DNA from: Bryoerythrophyllum caledonicum
Lineage: Eukaryota; Streptophyta; Bryopsida; Pottiales; Pottiaceae
Length of the DNA: 64,000 bases
Assembly (NCBI GenBank): GCA_963971425.1
Contig: OZ020518.1
Coordinates: 4,786,263 to 4,850,262 of the forward strand
Direction: 5' to 3'
Position numbers and translations under genes: made by a program. Positions 58,435 through 64,000 of this stretch are shown here, in pieces. The notes below the pieces were generated by a model. It was not told the DNA's origin. It worked only from the letters and a program-made list of their open reading frames with translations, and ran no database searches. Positions within the stretch are counted from its first letter, which is position 1; each line of letters begins with the position of its first letter.

Positions 58435-60396
58435 ATGGTGAAATCCGTGCGCGTGCACACGATTGGCGGCCGGCATCACCTGCAGGTGGAAGATGTGGAG
58501 CTGCCGCACCCGGGTTGCAATGAAGTGGAGGTCCGGCACCGCGCGATAGGGTTGAATTACCCCGACGTGGAGGATTGCAAGGGAGGAGGCCATCATCACG
58601 CGCGCCATTCCGTGTTCACGCCGGGCAGCAGCGCCGTGGGCGTCATCACCGAACTGGGTACGCATCTCCATCTTTGTGATGCGCTTTGTTGTGTGTGTGT
58701 GTGCTTGTTTCCTGATGGATGCGCTAATTGTTCGTTGTGTGCTTGTTGATCATGCGCTTTGATGTGTTGTGTGCTTGTTGCCTGATGAATGCGCTCTGTT
58801 GTTGTTGTGTGCTTGTTGCGTGACCGAGTGTATGCTTGTTGCCTGATGGATGTGCTTTGTTGGTGTGTGCTTAGAGCCTGATTCTCTTGGTTGAATTGGG
58901 ATGCATGCCAGGGACGGGAGTGCTGAGCCACCGCGTGGGCCAGCGCGTGGGCTACGTGAACCCGCCCGCCAAGGGCGCCTTCAGCGAGGCGAGCGTGGTG
59001 CCCACGAGCTGCCTGGTGCCCATCCCCGCCACCATCAGCGACGAGGAGGCCGCGGCGCTGCTCTTCCCAGGCTTCACGTCATGGATGCTGCTGCACAAGC
59101 TCACCTCCGTGCGCCGCGGCGACGCCGTCCTGGTGCACAACGCGGCCAGCGCGCTGGGGTCCGTGATTGCGCAGTGGGCCAGGCACCTGGAGGCGCTCGT
59201 GATCGGAACCGTGGCGTCCCAGGACGACGTGGAACGCGCACGACAGATCAGTGGGTGCCATGAAGTGATTGTTGCGGCGGAATCCTCCTTTGTGGATGAA
59301 GTGTGCGAGTTGACGACGTCTGGAGAAGGCGTGGCGGTCGTGTTCGATTTGGTCGGAAAGACCACCTTCACAGCGTCTCTCGATTGCCTGGCTCCCAAGG
59401 GAATGCTTGTCTGCCTCGGTGGCGATGCTCCCACTCTCAACTTCAAGGATCTTGCAGGTGCTCAATCCTGTTGCCCTTTGTTTGCAGATGTATGTAGCAT
59501 TTGTGATGACTTAATCTCAAAGATGAGATTGCAAATGAGGCGAGGAACCTGTAATCCTTTATCGTTCTTCACCAGCACTTTACTGTAAAGTCAGTTCTAC
59601 GGAATTCTTAGTTCATGTACGAGAGAAAGATGGCTAACATTCATGGTTGAACTCTTTCTTCGCTTTCAACGACAACTACTCTGACTTGAGTGTAGAGAGA
59701 CCACCGATCTCTTCCATTGATCTAGAGTGAGGAAAGAGTAGGGGTTACCTTGTTGAAACTCTACAAATAACTCTACTGATGTATCACCTTTTTGTGTTCG
59801 GCATCAGGAAGGGGGAGTTTAACAGTAGCAGTTCCCGTTTTGGGCGATTATGTGAAGCGCCAAGAGGAACTTTTCGAAGGTGCACAACTTCTGTTTGAAT
59901 TGCACAAGACTGGTGCAATAAAAGTGGAGATCTCGAAGAAGGTATGTTACAGTTCGTTCTAAAAGTCAACAAGATGACCCCTCTTTTTATTTATAATGCT
60001 ACACTTTTCCTCACTCTTAGTAGCTTTTAGATTAATGGAAGAGCTTGGTGATCTCTAAACTCAAGTTAGAAGAAGGAAGGAGTGGTCATGTTTCATGGTG
60101 AATCTTAGCTGATCATAGAAATTGAAAGCTAATTAGGGCTGCTTTTAATGAGAAAAAGAGGTATCTTTGCTTCACTTATCATATAACTCTGATATCTAGA
60201 GTACTGTTGTTGTTTTACGTACAGTTTCTTGAGTATAGGCACACTTATGGACAGTGACTTCCATGATGTTTGATGTTTGCAGATTCCTTTGAACATGATA
60301 AGCAAAGAGCTTGATGTGGTGACAAATAGAGAAGCTTCTGCGGGTTCGTATATCCTCATCCCACCCATTCCCGACCCCAAGAATTATTATTCATGA
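58435..60396 (+). CDS. Quinone oxidoreductase (zeta-crystallin type, MDR superfamily), four exons
   Basis: Exons 58,435-58,657, 58,912-59,457, 59,808-59,941 and 60,283-60,396 splice with GT-AG and correct phase (1, 1, 0) to 338 residues, the usual length. The N-terminal GroES-like domain reads VEVRHRAIGLNYPDVEDCKGG...TPGSSAVGVITELGTGV...GQRVGYV. In the Rossmann segment, VLVHNAASALGSVIAQWARHLEALVIGTV (about 148-176) sits where the family has AAGGVG; here it is AASALG, which keeps the last glycine. VVFDLVGKTTF and GSLTVAVPVLGDYV are family landmarks. The C-terminus reads AGSYILIPP. No structural zinc cysteines are seen. Members reduce quinones with NADPH in cytosol or plastid; no transit peptide is evident. 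The start lies 208 bp after the preceding gene's stop. Confidence 0.93.
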
Positions 60397-61002
60397 GGGG
60401 CAACTGAGATGTTTGTATGCATAACCGTCAAATGAAACATGTTGTTGGTTTTTTTGGCATTTCTAAGCTGTTACTTCAAGTCTGCAAAGTGCTAGTGAGA
60501 GGAGGTATATCGTGGATACAAGTGTAGGGCATATAATGAAAATCCTATCCTATTGTAAAGTGTATGTTGATTCAATATTGGATTTTCCAAAAAGCTGTTC
60601 ATGGACTAAGTTGGTGAATGGCACATTATTCTCAACTTCATCATTTTCAATTCTACTATTCAACAACTTCAAAGACCTGGGTAAAAAAAATCCAAGACAG
60701 AGTGTTATGTGCAGTAATCTAAACATTTAGCGATGATATTAAATTAATAAAACGAACTTTCTTTATGAATCTAACAATTTGAAACCTTAGTTTAACCAAG
60801 GACCAAGGAGAAGTTTTAGACTATAGGTGCGTTCTAGTCTAGAAACCTGTCGGTCACAGGCTCGCATATCCAACTTCTCACCAAAAAAGAATAGAAATAA
60901 CCAAGAAGATCTAAATAATCAACCTCCAAATTTGTGTTCTGATAAATGAGAACAAACCTATGTCATTTCAGTCCTTCGCCATTCAGACATCTACAATGAT
61001 AA
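60397..61002. other. Downstream intergenic stretch
   Basis: This includes the 3' untranslated region of the oxidoreductase gene. No further gene or repeat is recognised. Confidence 0.4.
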
Positions 61003-61099
61003 GGGTCAGTTTGCACTTGGTTTTAGAGTGGTGTTAGAGTGCAGTTGTAGATTAGATTCATTTGCTAACACCAGTCCTAACACCAAGTGTAAATAGGCC
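61003..61099. mobile_element. Short foldback MITE, hAT-like ends
   Basis: The left end AAGGGTCAGTTTGCACTTGG...GTGGTGTTAG pairs with the right end CTAACACCAGTCC...CAAGTGTAAATAGGCCCT. The AGGGCC...TTTACACTTGG end style is common among plant hAT MITEs. The target duplication is not clear. Confidence 0.55.
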
Positions 61100-61652
61100 C
61101 TAAGCGTGGTGGCCGGTATACTCAATGATTCTATTTGGGTGATACCTATGGCCCCATGATGATATTCCCGAGGTGATGATATTGGGACAAGACAAAGTGA
61201 ATTGATAGGAAAAGTGAACAATGAGTTTTATGAAAGTTTACAAAGACACGCTCCGTATACTTTGCCCATTGGGGACAACTAGGGGAGGGGTTCCACTAGT
61301 CTATGGCATAAGTGAGGGGTGATTCAAAGCAGGACCAAGGACCAAACTCCATTGAAGATTAAACTATGGTAAGAGGAAAAATTTTGGAGTTGAAAAAAAG
61401 GATTAGAATATGTAATTTGTGGAGTTTGGATCCTTGTAGTAAGAAAGCCCTAGGACCAAATTTAGAGACCGTTACCCAAACTATTTGGTAATACCCAAGT
61501 CAATATTTTACTACTTATGGGTCCTTATTTTTGAAGTTTTCCTCTCACTTTCTTTAGTCATGCAGCCTAAAAGGGGACACATTTTTTACTATAAAAAATG
61601 TCAAGAAAATGGCCCAAATGCTCATTACACAAAAAATTCCAGCATAAGCACT

Positions 61653-62299
61653 ACACTAAAAATCTCATTTAGTGTAGTGGTATGAGTAGGGTACTAACCC
61701 TAGTATACTATTTGTGAATAAGTTGACAATTAGTGTTAGTTGCCACTATCATTAATGATACCCCCAATGAACTACCTAATTTTGATTTCTTATCAGTTAG
61801 CCGATGCTTTTCTTTATTTGCAACTTTCAAATGGCCATAACTCACTCAAACTTTGTCCAAATCAAATAAATAAGGTATTCTAATCCTTTTTTCCAACTCA
61901 TTTGTCCATATTTTGTTAAATATCCGTTAAATTATTATCTGACATCTAAATTTTCTATAGATGTCAAAAACCACTTCATATGCCCAATTCGGATAGTGTA
62001 TGAGTGACTTATGGTCTTCAAAAGATTGTTAATAAGATACTCTAATAGCTCTGAATTTCTGAATCTTTTTTTTGAAAAAATCTTCTAATATTCATACACT
62101 AAACGTGCATAAGTGAAAAAATATATTTTGCAATCTTTACTGGATTTGACAAATAGTGTAGTAGTTGGCATTTATTGTATTGTTTTGTCACTACACTAAT
62201 TGCCTACTTTGCAATTAGTGTACGTATTAGTGCACTAAATTAACTAGGCACTAATAGTTTGTATTTAGGGTCCACTACACTAAATGAGATTTTTAGTGT
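61653..62299. mobile_element. CACTA-ended TIR element, copy 1 (about 647 bp)
   Basis: The ends ACACTAAAAATCTCATTTAG (left) and the matching reverse complement (right) are inverted over about 28 bp, with many TTTAGTGTAG subterminal repeats. Flanks fit a TA duplication if the element proper starts CACTAAA. The CACTA start and subterminal repeats suggest En/Spm, but TA flanks suggest Tc1/mariner. No coding frame. Confidence 0.65.
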
Positions 62300-63244
62300 A
62301 ACACTAAATAAATTATAGGTAAAAAATTGAGGTGAAAATTTAGGCTAAAGAAATTAGGTATAACTTTCAATTACATCTTTCAAGTTAAAAAATGCATATA
62401 GAAGTTTCAGGCAAAAAATTTGTCAAAAATAAAGGTAAAAAATTTCATGTAAAGTGAAGTTATTATTTCAATAATTGAGACTGAGATCTTCTGAAATGTT
62501 TAATATGTCGTTGCTTACTACTTACGACGGTGCGGAGCATGGTGTAAAGAGCAGCATTAAGCCGGATGTAGGATGGACGAGCCTTGTGCACCATGCCCCT
62601 GCACCGCAACCACAGTAGGCCCGCCCCCAACGCAAATTGGGCGCTACGCACGAGGCGCAACAGCATGGCCTATCATCTAACGTCTTCACCTCTATGTCTG
62701 ACCAACTCACATAGATCATAAATTGTGGCATGCCCACAAGCTGCACGGCATGTTGCCATGGAAAAGTCTAATCTTTGTGTGCCAACATCTAAATTGGCAA
62801 GAAGAAAAATTTCTGTGGTTGGGAGCACCCCATGAAACTCAAGACGACTTATAGAACTCTCTCAAGCTTCTCGTAGGAGGAGGTTGGACAAAACCTATCT
62901 CCTACTATTCTTTTGGATTGGAGACTGTTTTCAGCAAGTAAGAGCCTTCAAAGGATAAATAGGGGGCGGCAAGCTCCAACTTTGAGCTTATAATTTCCAA
63001 AAACACCCTTAGGCCCCCAAAAATGAGAAGGTGAGAAAAATGACCCCTTGCCATTCACCCTTTAGTGCCAAGGCGGCCCAAATAAGGTCTTCAGGTACTA
63101 TTTTGGGAGAATATACCTGAATCCACCGAATTGTGGGCTTTGCCTATTTCATAATGGAGGTGCGCCCTAAAATTTGGAATCACATGCAACTCTCAAATGC
63201 CAAATGTAACCGCTACAATTCCCTCAAAAAATATTTCCATGAAA
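62300..63244. other. Intergenic stretch with a GC-rich island
   Basis: The stretch 62,525-62,760 is GC-rich against AT-rich surroundings and has no coding match. It may be a SINE or MITE remnant. The rest shows nothing recognisable. Confidence 0.3.
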
Positions 63245-63828
63245 TACACTAAACATCGCATTTAGTGTAGTCAAGCAAATAGTGTAATTACCCTACTACA
63301 CTATTTGCGAACAAGTTCACGATTAGTGTTAGCCTCCAACATCATTAATGATGCCTCAATCAACCATCTACTAGCCGTCATGTCTTTATTCTCTATGTTG
63401 ACTTTTCCTATTTCCCACCTCATACTACCCCCAATCAATCGCCTACCGGCCATCTTTGTTTAATTTACATCATCAAAATCTTTGAATGCCCATAACTTAT
63501 TCAGATTTTCTTCAAATTAAACATACAAGATGTTTTTTGACATCTACAGAAAAAGTAGATGTCAAAAACATCTCATAAGTGCAATTCCAATCCTTTTTGA
63601 GTGGCTTATGCTCCTCTAAACAATGCTAGTTTTCATACACTGCAGCAAGCTTTTCATACACTAATTGTGCATAAGTAAAAAAAAAATCCCGATTTTTATT
63701 GCCATTCACATATAGTATAATGTTTCATGTTTAGTGTAGTGTTGTGTCATTACACTAATTGTGATTCTTACATTTAGTGTAAGGGTTCGTATTTAGTGTA
63801 GACGATACTAAATGCGATGTTTAGTGTA
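63245..63828. mobile_element. CACTA-ended TIR element, copy 2 (about 583 bp)
   Basis: The left end TACACTAAACATCGCATTTA mirrors the right end TAAATGCGATGTTTAGTGTA. The interior shares ATTAGTGTTAG...CATCATTAATGATGCC with copy 1 but has diverged. The ends differ from copy 1 at matching positions in both arms (CATCGC against AATCTC), so the two represent sister subfamilies. Confidence 0.65.
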
Positions 63829-63933
63829 GTGTCACGGTGATATGTATCCATTCTGTACATGATGTTTGCACAGTGTATCACAGTCATAGAATCTCCTAGG
63901 TCTCCTCTGTCATGCTCGTCACAAAAGAGTTAA

Positions 63934-64000
63934 CCCCTAAAGGACCAGAGTCTCTTTCGGGGGGATTCCTTGATTTTTGGGCAGGTTCCTAAAATTCGAA
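63934..64000 (+). mobile_element. Start of another long TTAA-family element, cut by window end
   Basis: TTAA at 63,930-63,933 is followed by CCCCTAAAGGACCAGAG...GGGCAGGTTCCTAAAATTCGAA, matching the start of copy C at 26,284-26,350. Confidence 0.7.

Noticed and set aside
61653-62299. Assignment to the CACTA (En/Spm) superfamily from the CACTA ends
   Set aside because: Both copies fit a 2-bp TA duplication better than the 3-bp duplication CACTA elements make, so the superfamily is left open.
1-64000. tRNA, rRNA or other structural RNA genes
   Set aside because: No full cloverleaf or rRNA-like stretch was seen; the only tRNA-like boxes belong to the SINE copies.

Overview
The window looks like nuclear DNA of a green plant (streptophyte). 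Genes have GT-AG introns and GC-rich exons in an AT-rich, repeat-packed background. The kinases and the quinone oxidoreductase have a plant character. One gene carries GYGGFIP/GYTGFKP motifs like those of axonemal microtubule inner proteins. If that reading is right, the host makes flagellated sperm, which points to a bryophyte, lycophyte, fern or charophyte rather than a seed plant. I cannot name the species.

Layout. A head-to-head block (a kinase gene on the minus strand plus its upstream region) occurs three times: about 1-4,010, 29,990-34,568 (with related flank from 24,860) and 49,775-55,685. A fourth, fragmentary copy of its 5' end lies at 55,686-56,760. Copies 1 and 3 keep an open kinase reading frame; copy 2 is frameshifted. 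All three have DFE or DYE where kinases normally have DFG. On the right, 56.5-60.4 kb holds two ordinary intron-containing plus-strand genes: the possible axonemal protein, then a 338-aa zeta-crystallin-type quinone oxidoreductase with four exons.

The rest is mainly mobile DNA. In order: a hAT transposase gene (5.0-7.4 kb); a fossil Ty3/Gypsy-like retroelement on the minus strand (about 8.8-16.7 kb) that carries a DNMT3-like cytosine methyltransferase and a C-terminal PHD finger; a roughly 20-bp GGGTATCA minisatellite (16.83-17.72 kb); a Harbinger-like MITE (19.88-20.32 kb); many TTAA-flanked, CCCYTAAA-ended elements; a family of about 640-bp TA-flanked elements with GAGTTTTC ends; a tRNA-type SINE; a 3.68-kb Tc1 element (DD34E) with about 950-bp terminal inverted repeats built from five 180-bp subunits (35.8-39.5 kb); and CACTA-ended elements at 61.65-63.83 kb. 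A broken multi-exon minus-strand gene at 44.3-48.4 kb has motifs of an amino-type (N4/N6) DNA methyltransferase.

The most notable points are the methyltransferase-bearing retroelement, the second and unrelated methyltransferase-like pseudogene, the Tc1 DD34E element with compound TIRs, the piggyBac-like TTAA family (one copy has an empty site elsewhere in the window), and the fact that every in-frame stop I found in the DNA-transposon and methyltransferase-like reading frames is TAG.
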